DNA of 56,901 nucleotides from an uncultured Clostridia bacterium (GTDB lineage Bacteria; Bacillota; Clostridia; TANB77; CAG-508), in assembly GCA_947589065.1 (NCBI GenBank), contig CANPZM010000003.1:1-56901 (forward strand), given 5' to 3'. The notes under the pieces were generated by a model that saw only the letters and a program-made list of their open reading frames with translations, made no database searches and was not told the DNA's origin. Positions 18,335-26,597 of this stretch are shown piece after piece; positions within the stretch are counted from its first letter, which is position 1; each line of letters opens with the position of its first letter. A program made the translations under genes and the position numbers.

Positions 18335-19624
18335 CTATCTTTCTTCATCTTCTCTTTCTTTAAAAAATGTATTACTCTTTTTTTCATTATTTTGAAGATT
18401 AGTTACTTTAATTCTTTCATTAAATTTATCTTTTTCTTCATTAAGTGATGATTGTGCAATAGTTGCTGCTCTAACTTGTTTTAAAGCTTTATTTTGTGCT
18501 TCAAGTCCATACTTTTTTTCTAACTCTTCAAAAGATAGTTTTGAATTTTTAAATGAACTAATAAAATCCTTGGCTACCAAAATAATTCCATCCATGCCTC
18601 CATGTAATACACCTGTAGCATATTCTTTCGCATCCATTGACATATTTGTTGGATTTAGCAGTCTTATTTTTCCATCCTTATAAATTCCTATTGAAGGATT
18701 CGTAGGGTCTACCATAAGTGTAACATTATCTTCATCAATATCAACTAATACAACCATATGATTTCCTATAAAAGTATTAGATAATTTTGAAGATATACTG
18801 TCACCACTTTGAACTGTTTCGTTTTTATTATCTTCTTTTGTCTCACTATTTTTTTCTTTGGTACTTTCTTTATTATCAACATTATTCTCTTTTTTTGATT
18901 CTGAAGAGGAATTAATATTCAATCTATCAATATCTGTCATCTTTATATATCCTTCTTCAGACATATATACATTTATTGTTCTTGCATTATAAGACGGATT
19001 TATTTCATTTAATTTTTTAGCTACATCTGTTGCAAAATTTCGGCATACACCATATCCTTCAGGAGTAGATAAATCCAATTCAAAAAAACCATATATATCT
19101 TTTTCTGGTGTTCTATAGCCTTTTATGTTTGACCACATATCATCAGTAACCTTCATTATATTTTGCAAATTAGTAAAATTCATTGCCTTTATCTCTTCAG
19201 CATAGTTTTGAATTCTTTCATTATTTTCATCAATTTCTTTTTCATATTGTTTTGCATTAGAATCAATCAAACTTTGTGATGTAGTTGAGCCTAGTGCTGA
19301 AAAACCTGTTACAAATAATGCAGAAAATATCCCTATTTTCTTCAAAAAACATGATGCTTTATATAGCATCGCTTTCCCTAATCCTTGATTTTCTTTTATT
19401 TCATCATATTTAGCTTTTTCTACTACTTTTTGATAAGCTGAATTACCATATTTATCATATATTTCTTCATATTTCCCTTGTTTAAGTAAATTTTTCTTTT
19501 CTTCATAAGCATACCAAGTAGGTACTGTATTTCTATATACAATACCTCCAAATCTTTCATAAATTCTATCAAATTCTTTTCGCTTTTTTAATTGTCTAAG
19601 CTCTTTTCTTAAATCTTTGTTCAT
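18335..19624 (-). CDS. Membrane protein with transglutaminase-like (Cys-His-Asp) domain
   Basis: Not a named family to my knowledge. The 429-residue protein has a basic helical N-terminus with KQGKYEEIYDKYG-type repeats (residues 1-75), one helix near 92-112 and an outer domain. The segment GYGVCRNFATDVAKKLNE (near 192) resembles the nucleophile Cys helix of transglutaminase-like proteases. NHMVVLVDIDEDNVTLMVDPTNP (near 282) gives the matching His and Asp, so the full C-H-D order is present. A Ser/Lys/Glu-rich insert (235-270) separates them. It lies between queA and tgt. A substrate cannot be inferred; protease or cross-linking roles are possible. Confidence 0.6.
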   Translation of the reverse strand: MNKDLRKELRQLKKRKEFDRIYERFGGIVYRNTVPTWYAYEEKKNLLKQGKYEEIYDKYGNSAYQKVVEKAKYDEIKENQGLGKAMLYKASCFLKKIGIFSALFVTGFSALGSTTSQSLIDSNAKQYEKEIDENNERIQNYAEEIKAMNFTNLQNIMKVTDDMWSNIKGYRTPEKDIYGFFELDLSTPEGYGVCRNFATDVAKKLNEINPSYNARTINVYMSEEGYIKMTDIDRLNINSSSESKKENNVDNKESTKEKNSETKEDNKNETVQSGDSISSKLSNTFIGNHMVVLVDIDEDNVTLMVDPTNPSIGIYKDGKIRLLNPTNMSMDAKEYATGVLHGGMDGIILVAKDFISSFKNSKLSFEELEKKYGLEAQNKALKQVRAATIAQSSLNEEKDKFNERIKVTNLQNNEKKSNTFFKEREDEER

Positions 19625-19633
19625 TCATGCTCC

Positions 19634-20656
19634 TTATATGATTAACATTGCATCTCCAAAGCTAAAAAATCTATATTTTTCTCTAACCGCTTCATTATAT
19701 GCCTTTAGTATAAAATCTCTATTTGCAAAAGCAGATACAAGCATAAGTAAAGTTGACTGTGGTAAATGAAAATTAGTAATTAATGCATCTAAACACTTAA
19801 ATTTATATCCAGGATAAATAAAAATATTTGTATCCCCTTCTGTTTCTTTAACATATCCGTTTTCATCTGCAATTGTTTCTAATACTCTACATGATGTAGT
19901 TCCAACAGCAATAACCCTTTTTCCAGCCCTTTTAGTATCATTTATCTTGTTTACATCTTCTTGCTTTATATAAAAATGTTCTGAATGCATATGATGTTTT
20001 TCTACTTCATTTTCTTTGACAGGTCTAAATGTTCCGATTCCAACATGTAAAGTAACATTAGCAATTTTAACACCCTTATTTTCAATTTTCTTTAGTAATT
20101 CATTTGTAAAATGCAACCCAGCTGTTGGAGCAGCAGCTGAACCATCAAATTTAGCATACACAGTTTGATATCTATTTTTTTCTTTTAAGGTCTCATGAAT
20201 ATAAGGTGGTAATGGCATTAAACCTATCTTATCTAAAATTTCATTAAAAATTCCATCATAGTATAATTTAACTTTTCGAGTACCACCAGGCAAAACTTCT
20301 AAAATCTCAGCCTCTAGCAGTCCATTACCAAATATAACTTTAGTTCCAATATGTAATTTATTTCCTGGTCTTACTATTGTCTCCCAAATATCTCCTTCGA
20401 TATTGTTTAATAATAAGAATTCAATATTTGCTCCACTTTCCTTTTTCCCATATAATCTTGCAGGAATTACTTTTGTATTATTACGAACTAAGCAATCTCC
20501 TGGCTCTAAATAATCTAAAATATTTTTAAAAATTTTATTTTGTATTGTTTCATCTTTTCTATTTAATACCATAAGCCTTGATTCATCTCTTTTTTTTATT
20601 GGAATCTGTGCTATCAATTCTTCTGGTAAATCATAATTAAAATCTGATACTTTCAA
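19634..20656 (-). CDS. queA: S-adenosylmethionine:tRNA ribosyltransferase-isomerase
   Basis: A 340-residue enzyme that transfers and isomerises the ribosyl group of AdoMet onto preQ1-tRNA to give epoxyqueuosine. Diagnostic blocks are [12 protein letters not shown] at the N-terminus, [11 protein letters not shown] near 23, [13 protein letters not shown] near 172, [10 protein letters not shown] near 205, TTSCRVLE near 253 and [15 protein letters not shown] near 296. The start is TTG at 20656 with AGAGGATG upstream. Downstream tgt performs the preceding step. Confidence 0.95.
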   Translation of the reverse strand: MKVSDFNYDLPEELIAQIPIKKRDESRLMVLNRKDETIQNKIFKNILDYLEPGDCLVRNNTKVIPARLYGKKESGANIEFLLLNNIEGDIWETIVRPGNKLHIGTKVIFGNGLLEAEILEVLPGGTRKVKLYYDGIFNEILDKIGLMPLPPYIHETLKEKNRYQTVYAKFDGSAAAPTAGLHFTNELLKKIENKGVKIANVTLHVGIGTFRPVKENEVEKHHMHSEHFYIKQEDVNKINDTKRAGKRVIAVGTTSCRVLETIADENGYVKETEGDTNIFIYPGYKFKCLDALITNFHLPQSTLLMLVSAFANRDFILKAYNEAVREKYRFFSFGDAMLII

Positions 20657-20673
20657 AATTAATTACATCCTCT

Positions 20674-22041
20674 CTAATCCGTTATTATTGTTGAATTATA
20701 ATCATAATAATTATTATTTTCTTCTTTTCTTGTTGTTATAATATTTTTAAAGTTCTTAAATATTTGAACAGCTATATCTACAATATTGTTAGGTTTATTC
20801 TCAAATTCCATTTCACTTGCATTATTAAAATTGCTCTCATGTAAAGGTTTTGTAGAATAAACAAGTGAATCTAAACCAGTCTTTCCATCAGAAGTTTTTA
20901 TTTCATTTCTCATATAATCTCTATACCAATTTTTTAACCCACTACTATCAGAAGATTTGTATCCAAATTTTTCATTATCATGTAATGCTGGAAATTTATA
21001 TTGTCTTTCTGATAAATTTCTTTCCAATGAATGTAAGAATTCGTGTACAAAAACTTCCTCTGGAAAAGTATCATTTTGAATATCATATTTATACATAGTA
21101 GTTCTGTTCATATCATTTGGCATTCTTATATTTGAAAAGCCAATAGAATCATATTTCATACTGCCTAATCCAATCCAATCCTTAACTGGTATAGCATTTT
21201 CTTCATTTCCCATTCTAATTCCTATAAAAATATGATCAAATTCATTTTGTTTAACATAATCATCTATTAATGGTTCCACATCTTTTGGGCTAACATAATA
21301 ATAATTTTCCGCATCATATGAAAAAGTTTTAAGTGGTTTATCTATTTCTATTATGTTAGTAGAAACCTTCATAGCAGAATTAGAAAATTTTTCACAAGTA
21401 TCTTCAAATCTTTGAAGATTATCCTTTAACAAAATTTTATCTTCATCAGTTAGTGAATAACTGTATTTATTATTATCAGCAGTAAATTCTACATTATTAA
21501 TAAAAAAGCAAGCAACATTCCATGTCTTATCAGCATCTTTAGCACCTTTTTCCAAATGAATATCTGAAAACCATACTTTTCCTTTAGTATATCCATTATA
21601 ACCACCTAGTCTAAAACCAATTTTCATACTTTCAGAATTTTGAGAATCAAAATATAAAGTGAGCCTTTTCCAATCATTAGTGCCCTGTAAAGGAGTAGTT
21701 TGCTCAATTGTATCTAATACACTTATACAAGCACCAGATGTCTCAGGTTCAGTACTTTCAACATTTTCTGTTTTAACCATACAAGTTACTTTATATGGTG
21801 TATTTTTTTCAACTGTTACCTCTTTAAAAAATATAGCATCATTAAAATCAGTATTTTCTATACAATAACTATTATCATTATTAAACTTTACTTTAGATTC
21901 TCTATAAAATGAAGTAATATGGTCTTTTTCTTGAGCCTTAGAAAAATCATTAAAATAAAATCTGTTATAAACAAAAATAATTGCTCCAACTAAAGCTATC
22001 ATTATAATTAATGTAAATATTGTTGATATAACTTTTTTCAT
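20674..22041 (-). CDS. Membrane-anchored zincin-like metalloprotease with carbohydrate-binding-like domain
   Basis: A 455-residue exported protein with one N-terminal anchor helix (4-26). Residues about 40-165 look like a CBM4/9- or galactose-binding-type jelly roll; the end WFSDIHLEKGAK is the typical closing strand of such modules. The C-terminal part has PEEVFVHEFLHSLERN near 340, an HExxH zinc-binding helix of gluzincin or metzincin type. The third ligand was not identified. It lies between queA and coaE with small gaps, so it is probably co-transcribed. The family name is unknown to me. Confidence 0.6.
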   Translation of the reverse strand: MKKVISTIFTLIIMIALVGAIIFVYNRFYFNDFSKAQEKDHITSFYRESKVKFNNDNSYCIENTDFNDAIFFKEVTVEKNTPYKVTCMVKTENVESTEPETSGACISVLDTIEQTTPLQGTNDWKRLTLYFDSQNSESMKIGFRLGGYNGYTKGKVWFSDIHLEKGAKDADKTWNVACFFINNVEFTADNNKYSYSLTDEDKILLKDNLQRFEDTCEKFSNSAMKVSTNIIEIDKPLKTFSYDAENYYYVSPKDVEPLIDDYVKQNEFDHIFIGIRMGNEENAIPVKDWIGLGSMKYDSIGFSNIRMPNDMNRTTMYKYDIQNDTFPEEVFVHEFLHSLERNLSERQYKFPALHDNEKFGYKSSDSSGLKNWYRDYMRNEIKTSDGKTGLDSLVYSTKPLHESNFNNASEMEFENKPNNIVDIAVQIFKNFKNIITTRKEENNNYYDYNSTIITD

Positions 22042-22634
22042 ATTTTATCCATTATCTCCTTCAATTTTTTTTCCAATCTTTCTTTTGTTCCATCATTTTC
22101 TATTACATAATCAGCCTTTTCAATAAAAAACTGATTAGAATTTTGTATTTTTAGTCTCTGTTTTGCTAATTCTTTATCTATATTATCTCTTTCACAAATT
22201 CTTGAAATCTTTTGCTCATCATCAGCAATAACTGCAATAACAATATCACAAATATCTTCCATTTTTGCTTCATATAAAAGTGGAACATCTATACATACAT
22301 ATTCCAAATTATTTTCTAATCTTAATTGGTTAAGAATTTTTACAATTTCATTTACTACATACTTAAAAGTTAATAAATTAAGCTGATTTCTTTTCTCAGA
22401 ATTGTTATAAATTATCTCTGCTATCTTTTTTCGATTTAAGCATCCATCTTTTTGTAAATTATCTTTGCCAAACAATTTTATAATTTCTTTAAAATAATCT
22501 GTATTTACATCATTGCTTAATTTTTTTGCAATCTTATCAGCATCAATAACTTGAGCATTATACATATTTTTTAAGAATTCACTAAGAGTTGTTTTTCCCG
22601 CACCAGAAGGTCCAGTCACACCAATAACTTTCAT
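22038..22634 (-). CDS. coaE: Dephospho-CoA kinase
   Basis: A 198-residue P-loop kinase for the last step of coenzyme A synthesis. Walker A is GPSGAGKTT (8-16). DADKIAKKL near 33 is the CoA-binding DxD region. VPLLYEAKMED near 117 and the RDNIDKELAKQRLKIQ lid (near 150-165) are family hallmarks. Length is normal. Its stop overlaps the start of the zincin gene by four bases, and rnhA lies 11 bases upstream. Confidence 0.92.
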   Translation of the reverse strand: MKVIGVTGPSGAGKTTLSEFLKNMYNAQVIDADKIAKKLSNDVNTDYFKEIIKLFGKDNLQKDGCLNRKKIAEIIYNNSEKRNQLNLLTFKYVVNEIVKILNQLRLENNLEYVCIDVPLLYEAKMEDICDIVIAVIADDEQKISRICERDNIDKELAKQRLKIQNSNQFFIEKADYVIENDGTKERLEKKLKEIMDKI

Positions 22635-22645
22635 AAAAACACATC

Positions 22646-23083
22646 CTATTCTATATTTTTTATAGCCTCTCTAGCTAATTCGTCACATCTATTATTAAAC
22701 TCATTATCACTATGTCCCTTTACCTTTATAAATTCTGTATCATGCATTTTTACAAGTCCATATAGTTTCTCCCATAATTCTTTATTTTTAACTGGTTTCT
22801 TATCAGCAGTTTTCCAATTATTTTTTTGCCAGTTATAAATCCAGCCATTATTAAAGGCATTTACAACATAAGCACTATCACTATATATTTTTACTGAGCA
22901 TTTATACTTTAATAGCATCAATGCATTTATAACAGCAGTTATTTCCATAATGTTATTAGTTGTATTTTTATCTCCTCCAGAAATTTCTTTTTTATTATTC
23001 TTATACATTAATATAGAGCCCCATCCTCCAGGTCCTGGATTTCCTGAACATGCCCCATCTGTATATATAATAACATTTTCCAT
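22646..23083 (-). CDS. rnhA: Ribonuclease HI
   Basis: A 145-residue type 1 RNase H that removes RNA from RNA-DNA hybrids. All four catalytic acids are visible: Asp in [15 protein letters not shown] (near 9), Glu in [11 protein letters not shown] (near 47), Asp in [10 protein letters not shown] (near 68) and Asp in CDELAREA (near 133). KVKGHSDNE gives the active-site His loop. First gene of a minus-strand unit continuing into coaE, with a promoter that overlaps the promoter of the divergent tmcAL gene. Confidence 0.95.
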   Translation of the reverse strand: MENVIIYTDGACSGNPGPGGWGSILMYKNNKKEISGGDKNTTNNIMEITAVINALMLLKYKCSVKIYSDSAYVVNAFNNGWIYNWQKNNWKTADKKPVKNKELWEKLYGLVKMHDTEFIKVKGHSDNEFNNRCDELAREAIKNIE

Positions 23084-23106
23084 AAATACTCCTTTTAGCT
23101 GTTTTT

Positions 23107-23135
23107 TTGCATTATTTCATAATCTATGATATTAT
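23107..23135 (+). promoter_or_regulatory. Promoter for tmcAL-rluA
   Basis: TTGCAT and TATTAT with a 17-base spacer on the plus strand, about 44 bases upstream of the TTG start. Its -10 box overlaps that of the divergent rnhA promoter. Confidence 0.6.
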
Positions 23136-23159
23136 ATCAATAATTTGTTAATTATACAA
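23131..23159 (-). promoter_or_regulatory. Promoter for the rnhA-coaE unit
   Basis: TTGTAT and TATAAT on the minus strand, 17-base spacer. Its -10 box occupies almost the same bases as the -10 box of the plus-strand tmcAL promoter. Confidence 0.65.
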
Positions 23160-23178
23160 TAAAGAAAGGATAAAAAAA

Positions 23179-24363
23179 TTGGACGAAACACTAGTAATTA
23201 TATCTGAATATAATCCATTTCATTTTGGGCATTTATACCATTTACAAGAATCTTGTAAAAATATTTCCGCTAATTATAAAATTGCTATTATCTCAGGAAA
23301 TTTTGTGCAACGTGGTGAACCAAGTATTATAAATAAATGGGAAAAAGCTAAAATAGCACTTCAAAATGGATTTGATTTAGTTATTGAACTACCATGTATA
23401 TATGCAATTTCTAGTGCTGAAAATTTTGCATATGGTGCAATTCAAATTATTAATCAGATTAAACCAAACTATTTATCCTTTGGAAGTGAAGATGGAAATA
23501 TACAAAATTTATATAATCTTACAAAACTAATTTCTGAAAATCAAAAAACATATGACTCAGAAGTTAAGAAAAAACTTTCAAAAGGATTTTCATATCCTAA
23601 ATCCCAAGAGCTAGCTATAAATGAATTATTTAATAGTAATTTTAATAAAATATGCAGTCCAAATAATATATTAGGTCTTGAATATTTAAAAGCTCTAAAT
23701 AAAACAAATTCAACTATAATACCATTAACAGTAAAAAGAAATACTCAATTTTCTTCATCTTCATATATACGTAGTTTATTGCGAAAATCAATAAAATCAG
23801 ATTTAGCACAGTATATTCCAGAAAATTGCAATACTATTCTGCAAAAAAATATAGAACTTGGTCAATATGTACTATATTTAAAAAAATATGAAAAAGAAAT
23901 AATATATACAATTCGTAGAATGTCTATCGCCGATTTAAAAAACATTCCAGATATTTCAGATAACTTAATTTCTAAAATAAAATCATCTGCAGATTGTTGT
24001 AATACATTAACAGAATTAATAAAACTCATAAAAAATAAAAGTATTACCCAAGCCAGAATACAAAGAATTTTATTATATATACTTCTAGGCATAACAAAAA
24101 AAGATATGCAAATTTCTAAAAGTACTATACCCTACATAAGAATTTTAGGCTTTAACAATAAAGGGAAAAAAATAATCTCAAAAATTTCAAAACAATCTCC
24201 TAATGTCATTACTTCTTTAAAAAATTTTGAAACAAATTGTAAAAATCAAAATTTGCTTAGACTATTAGAAATTGATAAATTAGCAACTGATATTTACACT
24301 TTAGCATATAAACATGGCTCTAAATCACATTTAGACTATACAACAAAAATAGTTGAAATATGA
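23179..24363 (+). CDS. tmcAL: tRNA(Met) cytidine acetate ligase
   Basis: A 394-residue protein of the YlbM/TmcAL family, which forms N4-acetylcytidine at the wobble position of elongator tRNA-Met from acetate and ATP. SEYNPFHFGHLYHL (residues 8-21) is the nucleotidyltransferase HxGH motif. GNFVQRGEPSIINKWEKAKIAL (near 40) and SFGSEDGN (near 99) are family blocks, and SSSYIRSLLRK near 196 is the second nucleotide-binding motif. The start is TTG with AAAGGAT upstream. It shares its end (ATGA) with the next gene. Confidence 0.88.
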   Translation: MDETLVIISEYNPFHFGHLYHLQESCKNISANYKIAIISGNFVQRGEPSIINKWEKAKIALQNGFDLVIELPCIYAISSAENFAYGAIQIINQIKPNYLSFGSEDGNIQNLYNLTKLISENQKTYDSEVKKKLSKGFSYPKSQELAINELFNSNFNKICSPNNILGLEYLKALNKTNSTIIPLTVKRNTQFSSSSYIRSLLRKSIKSDLAQYIPENCNTILQKNIELGQYVLYLKKYEKEIIYTIRRMSIADLKNIPDISDNLISKIKSSADCCNTLTELIKLIKNKSITQARIQRILLYILLGITKKDMQISKSTIPYIRILGFNNKGKKIISKISKQSPNVITSLKNFETNCKNQNLLRLLEIDKLATDIYTLAYKHGSKSHLDYTTKIVEI

Positions 24364-24374
24364 AAGGATTAAAA

Positions 24375-25247
24375 ATGCAAAAATTAATTGTTGAAAAGAA
24401 ATTTGATAATAAAAAATTAAGTGAATTCTTATATTCGCACTTTAATGGATTAACATCATCAACATTTTATAAAGCATTAAGAAAAAAAGACATTAGAATA
24501 AATGATATTAGAATAAAAGAAGATACAATTATTCATGAATTTGATACTATTTCAGTTTATATAATTGATGATTTATTGTACAAAAATATTCCTATAGATA
24601 AAATATATGAAGATAATAATATTTTAATTATTAATAAACCAATTGAAATTGAAGTAATTAGTAAGACAAATCAAGAAAGTCTCACATCTATATTAAAAAA
24701 GGAATATTCATATATTGAGCCATGTCACAGATTAGATAGAAATACAACTGGATTAGTACTTTTTGCAAAAAATCCAGAAGCTTTAAACATACTTTTAGAG
24801 AAATTTAAAACTAAACAAATTAAAAAGAATTATTGTTGTGTTGTTTATGGTCAAATGAATAAACAAGAAGAATTACTAAAAGCCTATTTGTTTAAAGATA
24901 CCAAAAAAGCAATTGTATATATTTCCGATTCTCCTAAAAAAGGTTATCAAGAAATATTAACAAAATATTCCGTAATTTCAAACAATTTATCTAAAAATAT
25001 ATCTTTGCTTGATGTTGAGCTTATCACTGGTAGAACTCATCAAATAAGAGCACACTTATCGCACATTGGTCATCCAATAATTGGTGATGGAAAATACGGT
25101 AAAAATGAAATTAATAAAAAATTTAATCAAAAATATCAACTTTTAGAAAATTATAAAATAACATTTTCTTTTTCAACTGATGCTGGAATTTTACAATATT
25201 TAGACAAAAAAATAGTCAAAATTAAACATTCATTCAATCTTGACTAA
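24375..25247 (+). CDS. RluA-family pseudouridine synthase
   Basis: About 290 residues. An N-terminal S4-like RNA-binding segment (KKLSEFLYSHFNGL, then KDIRINDIRIKEDT) is followed by the RluA catalytic domain. PCHRLDRNTTGLVLFAKN carries the catalytic Asp (near 117). LITGRTHQIRAHLSHIGHPIIGDGKYG is the conserved C-terminal motif. It isomerises uridine in rRNA or tRNA; the target position is unknown. I chose ATG 24375 because AAAGGA lies seven bases upstream; an earlier ATG at 24360 contains that ribosome binding site itself. It is coupled to tmcAL and converges on oapA with a nine-base gap. Confidence 0.88.
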   Translation: MQKLIVEKKFDNKKLSEFLYSHFNGLTSSTFYKALRKKDIRINDIRIKEDTIIHEFDTISVYIIDDLLYKNIPIDKIYEDNNILIINKPIEIEVISKTNQESLTSILKKEYSYIEPCHRLDRNTTGLVLFAKNPEALNILLEKFKTKQIKKNYCCVVYGQMNKQEELLKAYLFKDTKKAIVYISDSPKKGYQEILTKYSVISNNLSKNISLLDVELITGRTHQIRAHLSHIGHPIIGDGKYGKNEINKKFNQKYQLLENYKITFSFSTDAGILQYLDKKIVKIKHSFNLD

Positions 25248-25256
25248 TTTCTAGTT

Positions 25257-25817
25257 TTATTTTTCAAATAAGCTTAATAATTTTGCTACAGCACCTATAA
25301 TTTTGTTACATTTTGTTTTAGCAAAATTCTTTCCTAAAGCCTTTCCTGCAACTGTAAATGAAGCAACAAAAGCACTCATAATAAACTGAATATTAACAGT
25401 TAATCCTAAAGAAGCTGTGATTTTTATTGTTAATATTGCACTTATCGCTCCACTCAATACACCGCAAATATCACCTATTACATCTGCACAAATGTTAGAA
25501 ACTTTAGGTGCAGATCTCACTAATTTTAGAGCAGTTTTTGCTCCTTTTACTTTTTTCGATGCCATAGCATGGAATTCTTCTTCAGTTGCACATGTTACTG
25601 CAACACCAATTATATCAAATAATACCCCTACAAAAATAACAACAATTAAAACAATTAGAGCTGGTATTATTTGCAAATTATTGATACTCGTTGTTGATAT
25701 ATATGAAAAAAACATTGAAAGAAAAAATGTTAAAATAAATACAGTAAAAAACCAACTTATTGTTTCATTCTTTTGTTTTTTCATTTTCTTCTCTAATTTC
25801 GTTTTCAAATATTTCAT
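25257..25817 (-). CDS. oapA: OLE-associated protein A (DUF21/CorB-like small membrane protein)
   Basis: A 186-residue protein with four transmembrane segments (about 20-40, 48-74, 114-138, 143-162). It is a short relative of the DUF21 membrane domain of CorB/MpfA magnesium proteins, without CBS or CorC domains; FDIIGVAVTCATEEEFHAMASKKVKGAK is the typical core. In organisms with OLE RNA, the membrane protein OapA is usually encoded directly 3' of the RNA and anchors it in the membrane, and it is implicated in magnesium and stress responses. That is the arrangement here. The start (ATG at 25817) has AGAGAGGATG upstream. Identification rests on family resemblance plus the adjacent structured RNA. 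Confidence 0.8.
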   Translation of the reverse strand: MKYLKTKLEKKMKKQKNETISWFFTVFILTFFLSMFFSYISTTSINNLQIIPALIVLIVVIFVGVLFDIIGVAVTCATEEEFHAMASKKVKGAKTALKLVRSAPKVSNICADVIGDICGVLSGAISAILTIKITASLGLTVNIQFIMSAFVASFTVAGKALGKNFAKTKCNKIIGAVAKLLSLFEK

Positions 25818-25867
25818 CCTCTCTTACTTTTCTTAAGTTTCTATATACAAAAAATTTCTACTTTATT

Positions 25868-25924
25868 TTAAAAAAAGAGATTTGTTTGAAATAGTATTAC
25901 TAACTATTTTAAATAAATCCCCTT
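25868..25924 (-). terminator. 3' hairpin of the OLE RNA with U-tract
   Basis: On the minus strand an AAGGGGATTT arm pairs (with G-U pairs) with AAATCTCTT. Inside it AAATAGT pairs with ACTATTT (25889-25895 with 25903-25909), and seven T residues follow. It may end most OLE transcripts before oapA while allowing some readthrough. Confidence 0.55.
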
Positions 25925-26503
25925 TATATTACGTATATAAAGATGGTAGAAATTTAAGTAAATTTTACGGTTTAAGGTCTAGCAGAATTTCTCTATTTCT
26001 TACTAAACATTACTGCTTAGCCGTTTCCATTTAAAAGAAATATTCCAATTTTTTAGGAAAGCTAGATCGCCACTAAAATCCGTACCTTAATCCCTAAATT
26101 TCCCTGCTTTTTAATAAAGCAAACATTCTAGAAGTTTTCCTTTATGCACTAACCCTATTATTAGTCTCTTTTGCAATAATGATTTCATAGTTTTAAACAA
26201 AAAACGTGGCCCCATTATTTGCTTAAATAGCAACTAATCCCAAGATTATCACTCAAGACGATTTATTGTACAAACAATAAGTACACTAAAAACTAGATAT
26301 ATCAACCAATGGATATATGGTGATAGCGAAAATAGGAAAACAAATATATGCCATTATATCCTATCCTACTCTCTTTACTCCCTACAAACACACAAAACTG
26401 GCATTTTACGCATAATATAGGAAACTTTTATCTAAATAAATCATGTGTGGATTTTTAGCCCCACCCTCATAATAGATAGTACAACTAGAATAATGCACCA
26501 CCA
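25868..26503 (-). ncRNA. ole: OLE RNA (ornate large extremophilic RNA)
   Basis: A gene-free stretch of about 635 bases with less AT-biased composition than its surroundings, its own promoter and many nested inverted repeats. Clear pairings in genome coordinates: 26095-26101 with 25950-25956, 26080-26084 with 25966-25970, and 26061-26066 with 25978-25983 (a coaxial three-part stem). Others: 26035-26042 with 25994-26001, hairpin 25922-25942, hairpin 26263-26280, hairpin 26297-26318, and 26399-26404 with 26348-26353. Size, position immediately upstream of an OapA-like gene and same orientation fit OLE RNA, which forms a membrane ribonucleoprotein. Ends are estimated. The assignment needs a covariance-model match to be certain. 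Confidence 0.82.
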
Positions 26504-26509
26504 ATTATA

Positions 26510-26538
26510 ATTATAACAAAAAAATACTTTGATATCAA
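26510..26538 (-). promoter_or_regulatory. Promoter for OLE RNA-oapA
   Basis: TTGATA, 17 bases, TATAAT on the minus strand; a second TATAAT follows directly. The -35 box lies inside the 3' arm of the terminator of the preceding gene. Confidence 0.8.
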
Positions 26539-26580
26539 ATTCTATCTAAAAACTATTTAGTTAAATTCGCTATCAAAGTA
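26517..26580 (-). terminator. Terminator of the 797-residue orphan gene
   Basis: Arms TACTTTGATA and TATCAAAGTA enclose a 36-base AT-rich loop and are followed by seven T residues on the minus strand, 18 bases after the stop codon. Confidence 0.75.
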
Positions 26581-26597
26581 ATTTTTTACATTATTTT

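Noticed and set aside
25860..26597. Protein-coding gene or CRISPR array in the large gap
   Set aside because: No sustained open frame with a start site, and no regularly spaced direct repeats; the repeats are inverted and pair like RNA stems.
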